Notes under the pieces: model-generated | Database searches by the model: none | Told to the model about the DNA's origin: nothing | Seen by the model: only the letters and a program-made list of their open reading frames with translations | Made by a program: the position numbers and the translations under genes | In this document: positions 10,401 to 22,700 of the stretch, one piece after another | Layout of the letters: each line of letters opens with the position of its first letter | Numbering within the stretch: the stretch's first letter is position 1 | Source: Delphinapterus leucas | Lineage: Eukaryota > Chordata > Mammalia > Artiodactyla > Monodontidae | Length of the DNA: 64,000 nt | Reading direction: 5' to 3' | NCBI RefSeq assembly: GCF_002288925.2 | Contig: NW_022098008.1 | Coordinates: 4,100,889 to 4,164,888 of the forward strand

Positions 10401-13400
10401 CCAGGCTAGGTCACGGGGTCCTCTCAGCCCCTTGGTGCCATCCTTGGGCATGAGAATTGGAGATGTTAAACTTGTTAAAGTGGAGGGAGGTACCGCCTAC
10501 CCAGTCATTACTCAATTTCAGTTGCAACTTGGCGTAGATTGCTAACTCGCCTACCTGTATGTAGTTACCACCTGAGGTTTTTTTTTATCCCATAGCAGAG
10601 GGGTTTGTGATACAAAGAGTTGGGTACTGAGTGGATGTAAAAGAGGAGTGAGAGGGGGTTGCCTTCCCCATGTTGAACTCTGATGATGGGAAAGATGTTT
10701 ATTCTTTCCAGAGCGGGGATGAGTCCTGAGGACAGTGCTATGGGGGTTCCCTGCATCCTCTCTGCATCTTCCACTAATCTTCCACTCCCTCTGTGACTGT
10801 CTTTGCTTCTTGGGCTGCCATTTCCCCATCCGTAAGACACAACCAGAAAAGCAGACCATTTCTGAAGTCCTTCCCAGCTCTACTGGTCAGCCTCTTTTTT
10901 TCCAGTTTTCCATGGAAACCAGATGGAGGATCAGCCCCACAAAGAACCAGCCCTTCATTGTCACTCAGAATCTAAGGACTTCCCTTTCACCTTCTATGAG
11001 CTGAGGGTTTTCATTTGAGCTAATGGGATGCACACACCCTCCGTGGTCTGCAGAGAAGAACCTTCAGATGCAGGATTTTTGCTGAAACAGGGAATTATTA
11101 GGGCTGTCTGGAACAGCGAGGTAGGTTTCTTTCACCTGTGTGTCCCTCATAATTCCATTTCCCTGCCTCCCATGTGTAAATGAATCCTACTGATTCTTCT
11201 TAAGATAACATCTGATGACAGGACGATGAGACAGGACAATCTGGTAAAAAAAAATAATAAAAACCTCCATGTCTTTGGCTTCTCACAGTCCATAAAGTTA
11301 ACACCCACCACACCTCCTTTATGGGGAGCTTTTGATGTCCTGCAGTTTGGCTCAATGTGAGTCAGCAAAGAAATGCCGCATTTAAAGCCGAAAAAATACA
11401 GTCCTGTGTCTGGCTCGTTATAAATCTCTCCTTCAGTTTCACATCAAACAAAGTAGTTTAACTGTTGAGGCTGAACAAAATGAAGTCACTGTCAAGCTGC
11501 AGGCTTCCAAGTGCTGATGGCAAGAGCTTGGCTTCCCGATCCAGGTCCCCTGTTTCCTGAAGTCTGGCCCCATCCTTGCCAACCAGTGGTCAGCCATGGA
11601 CTTTCCCTTCTGAGGTGATGGTGGAGGCCAGTCCCCAGCATTGCTTCTAGAAGAATGCGTCCAGCAGACAGTCGGAGGGTTCAGAACATCCCTGCGAACA
11701 GGCTGTGGTGGAGGGGGATGCATGTGTGTCCGGCGTGTTGCTGTCACTTCTAATGCACTTACTACTGGACCCCGGGAGGATTTGCTCCAGACGTTAGAGT
11801 GTAAGCACAGAGCGCAAGCTGTTTGTCCAGGAACTCTGCCCCACCGACACCGTTCACTTACACATTTGGTTACCAAGATCGTTGGCCCTCTCAGAGCTGG
11901 ATTTCTGCCCTGGAACTTGCCTGGAGTGCAGCTGGCACCCTACGATACTGATGAAACATCCTTAGACATAGACCAATAATTCCCCAGTCGGCAGACGGAC
12001 CAGGCCAGCTAATGGCCTGTGCGTGGCCCGCTGCCAGATGGGCTCAGGAATCAGCTTCTCTCCCTCCTCGTCCTCCCAAGACCTCTGATCCCGGCTGCTG
12101 CGCTTTCCGCTCACAGCCTGCCTGTCCTCTTTAAGTTAACTTCTTAGCTGGCTTTTTTTTTTTTTTTCTCCCCTGTGGCTAAGGCAGATTTTTCAAACTG
12201 ATCTGTTTATTGTTGGATGTGCACTGTTACCTTGGAAACAGTTCATTTAGATGAAAAGCGTGGTAAATCTCAAATCACCTATACATGTGACGGGGCTATA
12301 GTTTCATACAAGGACAAGGTCCTTCTGTCTTCAAATCCTACACGCTGCCCTGCCCGTAGGGCCGCAGTGGCGTCTGTCACAGGCCCTGGGCCACTGAGTG
12401 TGGAGCCTGTGAATGTCTGTGTTTATAGTCACAGAGGATTTTAAAGATGATGTCGGAAAGTAAAAGTGGGCGACTTGATTAAGTACAGCCTACTTGAAGG
12501 TTGTGCTGGATACACTAGCACGTGAAGGTCGTGACTGACCGATGTGGGCGACACCTTGTAATCGGAGCTGTGTTTGAATGTTGTCCTTCACCCTGTCCAG
12601 CTCGCACCTCCCTGGAACTAAATCCAGCTGTGAACGTGGCCTTCTCTAGGTTCAGGCTGTGACCCGGCTTCTGCCCCGTCATGACTCCTTGTGTTTATTG
12701 AGTTAATGAAAGGCCACTCTGCAGAAGATCAGAAGTTATTCCTGAAAATGGAATTGGCTTAGTGCTTCATCTTGAAACTTTGACGACGACAGAAAAAGAA
12801 ACTGAAACCGAATTCCAAAATGAAGGGAACAGTTCCTAATGCTGAATCCGTGACAGCCCTGGGCTGGCCGTGAGCATCAGACTCTGGTCCCCACCGAGGG
12901 TGGCCTCTGAGCCTGAGTGGTAGTTACAGCTACTGCCTGGAGGGGGGGCGCTTCATGACAACGTATTTCACTAAACCAAATACCCTTGTTGGGAATTTGC
13001 ATTTTCAAAGGAAACATTAAATAACCAAAACCAAAACATTATTTTTTTTTTTTTTATGAGGAGGTGAAAGTCATTTTCTGAGAAACAAATAATTACTGTT
13101 GACAATTAGGGATGTTGGATATGGAACAGCTGGTGCCAGGAAATTCTGCCCAAACTGTTGAGTTACAACCATAAATTCCACCACCTCTCCTGGCAACGCT
13201 GAGAGCTGTAAAGGTGAGCCCCAGAGGAGCCCTCAGCCAGGGCAAGCACTGTGGTGGCCGGGTAGCTGAGTCCTCCAGATCCTGCCGGGGAAACCTGACT
13301 GATTTGGGTTATACCATCCACCTGCTTTGTTCCAGATGGCAAACTTGAAAAACCAGAACAAAGCAGGACAGGTATGGCCACTGGTAGCTACCCAACACAC

Positions 13401-14538
13401 CTTGTTCTGCTCATGGAACCCTCAGACGTCAGCACAGAAGCTTGCATGGATTTCGACTCTTTCATAAGCTGAAATCAAGACATTTCCCCAGAGCTCTGCC
13501 TGTGAAACAAAGCAGACGCTTGGCATTTCCAGATGCTGTGTGAACGATCTTTGTTCAGGACCACTTCTTAATGATGTGCAGAAGAGAAGGGCAGAGGGTG
13601 GACCAACCCAGTTGGAACAGCTTAAGTTGGTGGAGATAGAGGACTTAACTCAGGGGTGTGAAAAGCCTTGGAGGAGCCAAGACGCCTTTGCACACCAATT
13701 ACAGTTTATGAGGCTGCGGGGTTGAGAGAGCAAACTTAAGAAGTGGGAGGAAACATAAAAACAACAGAAAAGCAACGGAGAAGCTCCAAATGCAGACTCA
13801 TCACAGCCAGGAGGCCAAAGCCCATGTTTCATAAGGGTTAGGCATAATTTCCGTGGTTTAACATGATATTAAAGAACGCTAATCTTGTTGACATTGAAAA
13901 ATGGAAGCATTTCCACGGTTGATAGAGAACAGTTCCTACAAACCTGACATAGTTTATTATTATATGAGTAAAACTTTGCATTCTTTTTTTAATAATTTTC
14001 TTAGAAATATAATAAAGTCTGTTCATGAGAAACACTTGGTATAAAATAGTTCAAGGCTTCTACAAACAAAAATAAGTAAAAATATCATGGTACACCTCAG
14101 GCTAAAGGCACCAGGTGATACTGCAGGGCTGCTGAGAGCCCAGGCGTGGCGGGGGGGGGATCATTTCCACTTCCCATCCAGGGGAACTTTCACAGGAGTC
14201 CAAAAACTGGCTCTAAAGTGATTTGGGTCACAGACCCCTTTGAGAACTTGAGGAAACCTGCTGGTGGTTTGCTCGGCAATCTTGGAGGCGTGGCCCGCCT
14301 AGAACTTGTAGGATTTCAGGTGTCTGTGGATCCCCTGGTCCTTTATGCCTTTATTCCCTTATTTAGATATTCATATACTCAGTCTGGTACTGCAAAACAT
14401 TACAGACTCTGAAAATATGTTCATGGAGGCTTTTCAGGGTAAGAAAAATGTTTGTTTTAGACACTGAGTTATAAAAATGCTGAATTTAAAAGTTGCTCAT
14501 ACTTCCCTCAATCATGTTAAAAAAAAATAACATATTTA

Positions 14539-14570
14539 CACACACACACACACGAGAGAGAGAGAGAAAG
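14539..14570. repeat. (CA)n(GA)n simple repeat
   Basis: A short ACAC run passes directly into a GAGA run. It is a compound dinucleotide microsatellite with no other feature around it. Confidence 0.85.
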
Positions 14571-16225
14571 CACCAGAATCAAAGGTGAGGAGCTAATGAG
14601 GAATTATTGTCCCCGGGAGGAGGGATGGTGAGTACTTTCCTCCTCTCTTGTTGTGTTTCTCCCCACGTAAGCCAGTGCACACACTCTGTCCTCACAGAAT
14701 CTCTTCTGTTGGTGCAGCATCTCTGAGAGGCCCCTAGTGAGCTCTCAGCCAGGCTTTCTGGACACTGCTTTGCGTCCTCAACCCAAGTGTGACTGTCCAG
14801 GCACCATGTGTGGGGAGAGGATGGAGGCCACCAAGACAAAGGAGAACCGGGCATCTTTACAAATCCTGTCTTCCCTCCAGATTCAAGAGGAAATCTTGTT
14901 CTATCAGTTCACACTCAGAAATGCCGTGGAACAGGACACAAGTTTTCTGCTCGGGACCCTTGAGCCCTCCTCATAGACTCGGCCGAGGCAGAGCCTCATG
15001 ACAGCTTCCTGGGCCCTGCTGTCCCTCGATGCCCCATCACGCTGACAGCTGGACACATCGCCGGACCCTGCTCCACCTGCAGGGGTCATGCTGCTCTGTC
15101 TGAGGGAAGGAGATCACGGCTTCTCCTTTCCCCTTGGGGATGATTTTCAACCACCACCGACGCGGAGCCCCATGGGCCCCGAGTTTTCTGTAGAATTTTC
15201 AAATTTTGCTTACACGCCCTGAACAGGGAGACAAATATGAGTGGAAATCAAGTCCTCTTAGAGCCCAAATGGCAAATGGCCGTCTCCCCGGGACCCAAGG
15301 ACCTCCATCCAAACGGGTACTCCTTACTGGACCACATCTCACCTCCCGGCTCTCCCGCCCCAGAGGGGCCCCACCCTGGCTGTGCCCTCAGCCCTCCTGC
15401 GGGTGGACTTGTGCAAAGCTCTGGGGACACATGCAGGCTTACCTGAGAGCAAACGGTGATGCCACGGGGCTGAGCTGGACCCAAACTCCCCATCTCCATC
15501 ATCTGCCGACACGCCTCTCGACAAAGAGCGCTTTTACAGTCAGGAGAGAGAGGGACAGGGCTGCTTCGAGAAACATCCCCGAGCACCAGCAGCTGCTAAC
15601 AAATTGAAAGGAAGACGAGCAGACATTACAGGCCCCCTGCTGGAAGCCATCACTTTTAAAGTAATCACACAAAACAAACAACCCGCTTCTGACAAAGGCA
15701 CTAGATCCACCTAAATTACAGGAAGTGCAGAGGAGCTACTAAGGGATACCACAGAGATGTAACTTGCAAAGTCCTGAAATCAGCAAAAAAAAAAAAAAAA
15801 AAAATGGAGACGCAGTAAGGTATGCGATCTTTCTGTAACAGATAAATGGAATAGAAAAGTAAATGAGATTACAGAAGAACCTACAGACTAAAAGAGAAGA
15901 AAGACACATCAGCCAATTGCAAACTATGAGCTTTATTTAGATTCTGACTCTGATGAGCGATGAAATTTTGACATTGACGACATACTTGGGAATGGAACGC
16001 TTCGTATTTAATGACATTAAGGGATTATCGTTAAAAATTTTAGATGTCACAATGGTATTGTAGTTATGTTGAAAAATCTAAGACTCCTTATCTTTTAGAG
16101 ATGTGAATTGAAATATTAATATGTCTAGAATTTGCTTCAAAATGCTATAGGGATGGGGGCATAAACTGATCATCTTTGGAGCTGAGTGGACACGGAGGGC
16201 CTTTATTTTTGTACAAGTATGAAAT

Positions 16226-16271
16226 TTTCTTTAGAAAAAAGTTTTCTAAAGAAAAAACTTTCTTTAGAAAA
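16226..16271. repeat. Three copies of a 13-mer, the middle one inverted
   Basis: TTTCTTTAGAAAA occurs at 16226-16238 and again at 16259-16271. Its exact reverse complement, TTTTCTAAAGAAA, lies between them at 16242-16254. The middle copy can pair with either neighbour. No element boundary was recognised. Confidence 0.85.
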
Positions 16272-16535
16272 AGGGGAACAGACACACTGTTGAGGGGAGT
16301 TATTTCCAAGTACAAGTGAACCTGAAAGCCAAGGGAGGGGAAGCATGACCACCAGGAATGCTAATCGTGGAAGTTAGAAGGGGTAGGGGCCCAGGGAGAC
16401 TGCCCGGCGACTGAAAATAACTGTGCACCTATAGACAGTAGGTGGGAAATGATGCAGGTCGATGCCCGCACAGACGCGGCCCTCCGCTCTGGAGAGCTGG
16501 CACTGTCCCTCACTGTGGGTCTCTCTGTCCCCCAG

Positions 16536-16737
16536 GTGGTCCGTGGGGAACTGGAGCGCCTGCAGCCGGACGTGCAGTGGAGGCACCCAGAGCCGGCCTG
16601 TACAGTGCACGCGGCGGGCACACTACAAATCGGAGCGGGTCTCCGCCAGCCTGTGTCCGCAGCCCGTGCCCTCCAGCCGGCAGGCCTGCCAGCCTCAGAG
16701 CTGCCCACCCGCGTGGAGCACCGGGCCCTGGGCAGAG
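16536..16737 (+). CDS. ADAMTS16: ADAMTS16 exon: third TSP1 repeat from the whole-protein count, and start of the fourth
   Basis: The acceptor is a pyrimidine-rich tract ending CCCCCAG at 16535 and the donor is GAG|GTAATG at 16738. The exon adds one base to a split codon and then 67 full codons. It opens WSVGNWSACSRTCSGG and contains the six cysteines of a TSP1 module, ending CQPQSCPPAW. It then starts the next module with WSTGPWAE. Visible sites are the NWS N-glycosylation sequon and the CSRTCSGG motif, which fits the POFUT2 O-fucosylation pattern C-x-x-S/T-C-x-x-G. The upstream exon that gives the first two bases of the split codon was not found. Confidence 0.93.
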
Positions 16738-19700
16738 GTAATGGGGCAGGGCCAGCGTACGGGGGCGGCGGGGCCCCTCCTAGGCAACGTGGGGCTGGAG
16801 TCTTACCGGGCCTTGCAGGAGCTGACGCGCTCTTCCCGTGCAGTGCTCTCGAACCTGCGGGAAGGGGTGGAGGAAGAGGTCCGTGGCCTGTAAGAGCACC
16901 AACCCCTCGTCCAGGGCGCAGCTGCTGCCTGACGCTGTCTGCACCTCGGAGCCCAAGCCCAGGACTCACGAGGCCTGTCTGCTCAGGCGCTGCCACAAGC
17001 ACAAGAAGCTGCAGTGGCTTGTGTCCGCCTGGTCCCAGGTAGGTGCACTGGTCCCAGGTGGGTGCACTGGTCCCACTTGGGTGCACTGGTCCCAGGTGGG
17101 TGCACTGATTCCAAGTAGGTGCCCTAGCCCCAGATAAGTGCACCTGATTCCAGGTAGGTGCACCTGATTCCAGGTAGGTACACTGATCCCAGGTGGGTGC
17201 ACTGATTCCAGGTAGGTGCGCTAGCCCCAGATAGGTGCACCCAATTCCAGGTAGGTGTGCCGGGTCCCAGGTGGGTGTACCTGGTCCAAGGCAGGTGCAT
17301 TAGTCCCAGGCAGGTGCACTAGTTTGAGGTAGGTGCACTGGTCCCAGGTTGCTGCACTGATCCCAGGTGGGTGCACTGGCCCCAGGTAGGTGCACTGGTC
17401 CCAGGTGAGTGTACCTGGTCCCAGGTTGCTGCACTGATCCCAGGTAAGTGCACTGTCCCCAGGTAGGTGCACTGGTCCCAGGTAGCTGCACTGATCCCAG
17501 GTGGGTGTACCTGGTCCCAGGCAGGTACACTAGTTCCAGGCAGGTGCATTAGTTCCAGGTACGTACACTGGTCCCAGGTAGGTGCACTGGCCCCAGGTAG
17601 GTGCATTTGGTCCCAGGTGGGTGCACTGGCCCCAGTTGGGTTCACTGATCCCAGCTGGGCACACTGATCCCAGGTAGGTGTGCCGGGTCCCAGGTGGGTG
17701 CACTGGTCCGGGTAGGTGATCCAGGTCCCAGGTGGGTGCACCAGGTCCAGGTGAAACTGGGTTGACCAGCTCCTGCCTTGGGGCTGCCTCTCATCTGGTC
17801 CCTCTGCTTCCACTTCTCCTCTGCTTCTTCTTCCCCAGAGTCTCTGATCCCTGCCCATACCCCAGTATTCAGTCCTCCCTCCTGACACGCACTCGTTGGA
17901 GTGTCCTTCGGCTTTCTCATCACATCCCTGGCGTACCTCACCCAGGTCATCCACGCGCTCATCACTCCCTCATGTTGAGCAGCGATTAAGTGGGTGAACG
18001 GGTGCAGGCGTGAGGGGAGGGGTGTTCATTGCGCTGACCATGGGGTGGGGGCACCCACTGCACCCCAGAACACCTGCAGCCACTTCCCTGGCCATGCTTA
18101 GGTAGTAGAGCAGGTGGATGACCTCAGGAGACAGAGGACCCGTTCCCTGAGAGGAACGTGCATAGGCAGGCTTCTCATTTGGGGAAGAGACTGCTTGTGC
18201 TGGGTTTGCTCAATGCCTTGTGCTGCTGAAGGCTGGGAAGCCCCTCATCTGCACTGTCGGGGGACTGTCCCAGCCCTGCTTCTCTGAGACCAACATTTGG
18301 AAACACGAGTTTGGAGTGTTAAAGGTTTTGTGACTCGCTTTGGCCCAAGTGGGGGCCGGACACCCTGCTGGGAAGCAGACAGAGCTGCCCACCCCCGTGC
18401 CCGGGAGGGGACGTTGGGAGGCCATGCCAGCCCCCTTCCCGGGTGCAGTGAGCCCAGGTGCTGCCTGAGAGGCCTGTGAGAGGCTCCTTCAGAGAGGTGT
18501 GCATCACTCAGAGGCACGGGAGTCAGTAAAGCACAGCAGACATCAGAAAGCCAGCAACCCAGAGAGCAGCCACCACCGCCACCCTCGGGAGCTCGCCTGT
18601 GATCCCAGCTGCGGGGCTGCCTTTCCATAGCAGACAGGAAGAGAAAGGCCCCAGCTCCCGGATCCCGCGCCCTCAGGGGCAGACTCAGGGCCGCAGCCCC
18701 CGTACCCACACCTCCAATGGCAACCTGCTCAGGAGGGAGGAATGCATCAATAAAGGGATGGTGTGCCGAGCAGGGCATTTAACCCGGGTGAGACAACACG
18801 TCCGTTTGCCACTGAAAACTAAAAACATCATCACCCTTGGATAAAACCTGTTTCTGCTAAGGTAGAATTCCTGGTCCTCTGTCGCCTGGGACCTGGGAAC
18901 ATCAGAGTCTCTAGGACTGAATCGCGTTGTTGTTAGAAGACTTTTGTTTCTGTGCATATCCCCAGAGGCTAAGTCCTTAGGAAGGAAGCAACTTGGGCTG
19001 CATAGTGTCTGGGAGGTGTCCCCCGGGAAGCCCTTGCACTGAATGTATAACACATACGGGTGCATACACACACACACACACGCACACACACACCCCAGAA
19101 CTTCTCTCTTAGGCATGGCCCCAGCAAGGCCCTGGGAAGAGTCCTCCAGCTCATTCCTGGCATCAGGACACACTGAGCACACCTGTAAGCCAGGTCTGAA
19201 CATGAGTGTGAGGCCAGAACCCAGGCATCTGGGCTCCTCCACTTATGTGATCTGCAGAAATGTCAGCCCAAGGCAGCAATGCCAGCCACTGGGACCTTCC
19301 CCGTGACCTCCGAGCTGACCTTTTGGTCTTCTCTGTCATCCCTCTGTGACAGGTGTCTGCAGCCTCTGCCTGGCCACAGATTTGCCCAGAGTCCCACCGC
19401 CCATGCCAGAAGGTCTGGCTGCAGTGACAGCTCAGGCTCAGAGCACATCACCGTGGGACCGAATAGGTTTGCTGTCTGTGCTCGCTGTCTTCAGGGCAGC
19501 ACTCGGCTTTCTGAGGATGATTATGAACCCTGGGTTTCCCCTGCCTGCCCCTGCTTTAGGGGCCAGCATCACGCTGCAGTTGGGTGGTGTGAATCCATGG
19601 AGCTACACATGGAGCTATTAAATTTCAGTGCATTCTGGTGTCAGTTACAGCCCAACATTTTAATTTCCCAGTGAAGCAGTAGCTCCAGAATTAATCTCTT

Positions 19701-22700
19701 CATGGTTTCTGATTGCCCTGCCCCAACTCATGCCCCCAGTGCTAGACCACTGCGACCACAAGGTCTTCCTTTTTATGGCAGATACTGTAACACCTTTTTA
19801 ACATGCCAAGGTCCCATATATTCCACTGACCATTTATACTTAGGAAAACGGTCAAGCTGATATAATCAGGAGGCTTCTCGACTCAATGATTTTGTAGAAG
19901 AGACAGCCACCACAGGAGAAATACCTTTCACTCGCATCCTTTGTTGTCTTTTCTTTCCAGTGCTCTGTTACGTGTGAAAGAGGAACACAGAAAAGATCCT
20001 TCAAATGTGCTGAGAAGTATAGTTCTGGGAAGTACCGCGAGCTGGCCCCGAAGAAGTGCTTGCACCTACCGCAGCCCCACCTGGAGCTGGAACGCATCTG
20101 CGCCCCATTTCCCTGCCCTAAGCACCCCCTGTTCGCAGCTGCAGGCTCCCCACAGGCCGACTGGTTTGCCTCGCCCTGGTCTCAGGTAGGGGTGAAGGGA
20201 GGGCGAGCAGAGCCCCTGCTCAGTGTTGGCGGCTGGCCTCGGTGGAGAGGTTCCGGCTGGATGTGAGCTGCTCGAAAGCAGAGAGTCACAAAACAACCAT
20301 CCCGACTGGTATTTACCCAGAGATCACTTTGTGGCAAGTGTCCTGCTAAGTGTTTTACTGTGTATCCTACACACTAACAGGTGGGTAGATACATACATAC
20401 ATACATACATACATGTACATTTTATATATACAGTCCCCAGTGCCTACCAGGGCACCGAGCCCATACAGAGTATTCACAGAATATTTGCTAAATATGGAAT
20501 TCTAAATGAAAAACAAATTCAATGAGTGACTCAGGGGGGCTTCGCTGGTGGTGCAGTGGTTAAGAATCCACCTGCAAATTCAGGGGACACGGGTTCGAGC
20601 CCTGGCCTGGGAAGATCCCACATGCCGCAGAGCAAAGAAGCCCGTGTGCCACAACTACTAAGCCTGCACTCTAGAGCCCGCGAGTCACAACTACTGAGCC
20701 CACGAGCCGCAACTACTGAAGCCCGCGCGCCTAGAGCCCATGCTCTGCAGCAAGAGAAGCCACCGCAAGGAGAAGCCCGTGCACATGTGTTTCTAGTCAC
20801 TGAGGATCTCCCCAAGTCTGTGTACCTGATGGGATGAGGGAGGAAAGCTCCCAGAGGAAGCATCGGGAACGTGGCCAGACCAGCTCCTAAAGAAGCAGGC
20901 TGCTGGGTCCCCAGCTCCACAGAAATGTGTAACCAGTGTTGATCTGGGTAAGCTTTACTAAGAACTGAACAATTACTGTTATTGATCTGCCAGTGGGGCA
21001 GGCCACATCCCAGGCAAGACACGCTCGTCTACACCACCTGTCCTGGAAGGGACATCAGTGTTCTGTGTGGAAATCAGTGCCAGCCAGGGGCCGGGCAGGA
21101 GGAGTGACTGGTGCAACCACAGTGCTTAGCCAGACGGGACCAGTGGTGCCAGACTTTGACCAGCTCTCCCTCCATCTGAGTCTCCTCACGTATTTCCTGG
21201 CCTCTGGGACCCGTCTTCAATCCCTCCTGATGCAAAATCCCTTTCCTGAGGCCCCTGCACCATGACAGCCGCTGTGCGTGGCTCCTCTCAGAAGGGACAC
21301 CACACCCTGCCTCCTGGGCATGTCCTGTGTCTTGCCGTGAACAGTGTCCCCAAAACTCATGTCCACCCAGGACCTCAAAATGTGATCTTATTCAGAAATA
21401 GGAAGCTTGCAGGTTTAATTAGCTAAGATGAGGTCATTCTGGATTTGGGCGAACCCTAACCCAATGACCAATGTCCTTATAGGACACACAGGGGAAAGGT
21501 CATGTGATAATAGAGGCAGAGGTCACATTGATGCAGCTATGGGCCCAAGAACACCCAGGATTACCGGCAGCCGCCGGACTCTGGAAAAGGATGAGCAGAT
21601 TCCCCCTTAGGACCTCCAGAAGAGATGGAACTTGCTCCTTCTGCCAATGTCTTGATTTTATACTTCTGGCCTCCTGAACTGAGAGAGTTGTTTCTGCTGT
21701 TTCAAGCCCCCCAGCTTCTGGTCATTTGTTCCAGCAGCCCTGAGCATCTAACATGGTGGTTATTGGCGTTACCGAATCTAACCTGGGTCTGCTTGCCCAA
21801 TGCACAGCAAAGCCAATCTACTGACACCATTTTGTGGTGAAGGAAGGTACAGTGTTTACTGCAGGCACCAAGCAAGGAGAACAGCCTCAAAAAGACCTAA
21901 ACTCCCTGACAGCTTTCAGGAAAGGGTTTTTAAAGACTGAGGGAGAGGGTTACGGGGTACATGATCAGCTTGTTCACAGTTCTCTGATTGGTTGATGGTG
22001 AGGTAACAGGGTGGTATTTCAGGAATCTCAGTTGCCGATTTTCTGGCCCCAACCGGTATGGGCTCTATGTGCTGGTTGGTGGTCAGCATGCAGTTGACTT
22101 TCTCTGGTGGGGTTTCATTGTCTGCAAAACAACACAAGGACATGGCTCAGGATGTTATCTGTTGCCCTTGAGGAGGAATCAAAGGTCCTTGACTTTGTTT
22201 TATGGCTAAACTATTATTATTTTGTATTACTGGACTTTTCCTTTGTTTCTGCATTTTTTAACTTCTCTGATTAAATTTTAATTTTTGGAACTTGGGGAAG
22301 GCCTAGGAGGTTAAAGCTTTTCTACAAACAAGAGGCGGGGGACACTGGGGGTGTCTGTCCCCAGGAAGGCCCCGCAGGGTGCTGCTCATTTTCAGTTGTG
22401 TCCTTGTCCCATCATGTTTCCTCCTGACCCCCCAAGGGTGACTCCCAGCAGCAAGGGCTGTGCCTAAAGTTCCTTCACATTCCTCTTAGCCCAGCTTGGA
22501 GTCTGAGGACAGTGGGCATGTGAGCTACAGCAGCTGAATCTGACAATACCATGGTGTCCGCCAGCACAGGGGTTTCTCCAGAAGGAGGAACATGAATCTC
22601 AGAGGGGAGACCTCAAGGCTCTGTGACCCACAGTCCCCTGATCCAGGAATGGCCAAGAGGTGACAGGCGGTGGGCTCTTTCACTCTCAGCTCTCCTGATT

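Larger units (their letters stand above)
10401..16535. other. Long non-coding interval, inferred ADAMTS16 intron
   Basis: No TSP1-like exon (WS..C...C pattern with AG/GT borders) was recognised in this interval. It contains homopolymer runs (T at 12155-12170 and 13040-13054, A at 15785-15804), a CA/GA simple repeat at 14539-14570 and an inverted-repeat cluster at 16226-16271. Open frames of 60-145 codons overlap on both strands without protein-like features. The first recognised exon at 16536 begins with one base of a split codon, so an upstream exon must exist outside this interval or was missed. Confidence 0.5.

Noticed and set aside
1..16535. Search for an earlier ADAMTS16 exon to complete the split codon at 16536
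   Set aside because: No segment with TSP1 or spacer-like coding and matching phase was recognised. It may lie upstream of the window; an alignment of the human protein would decide.
16361..17143. 260-codon minus-strand open frame over ADAMTS16 exons
   Set aside because: It is antisense to real exons with conserved TSP1 coding on the plus strand and owes its length to high GC.
17221..17954. Long minus-strand open frames of up to 211 codons made of repeated Trp-Asp-Gln-Cys-Thr units
   Set aside because: They are the complement of the 19-bp minisatellite. The repeat happens to lack minus-strand stops, and the units shift frame every copy. There is no start context or other gene evidence.
20534..20795. 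tRNA gene suggested by the GGTTCGAGCC box
   Set aside because: This is the B-box remnant of a tRNA-derived SINE; no cloverleaf or anticodon arm is kept.
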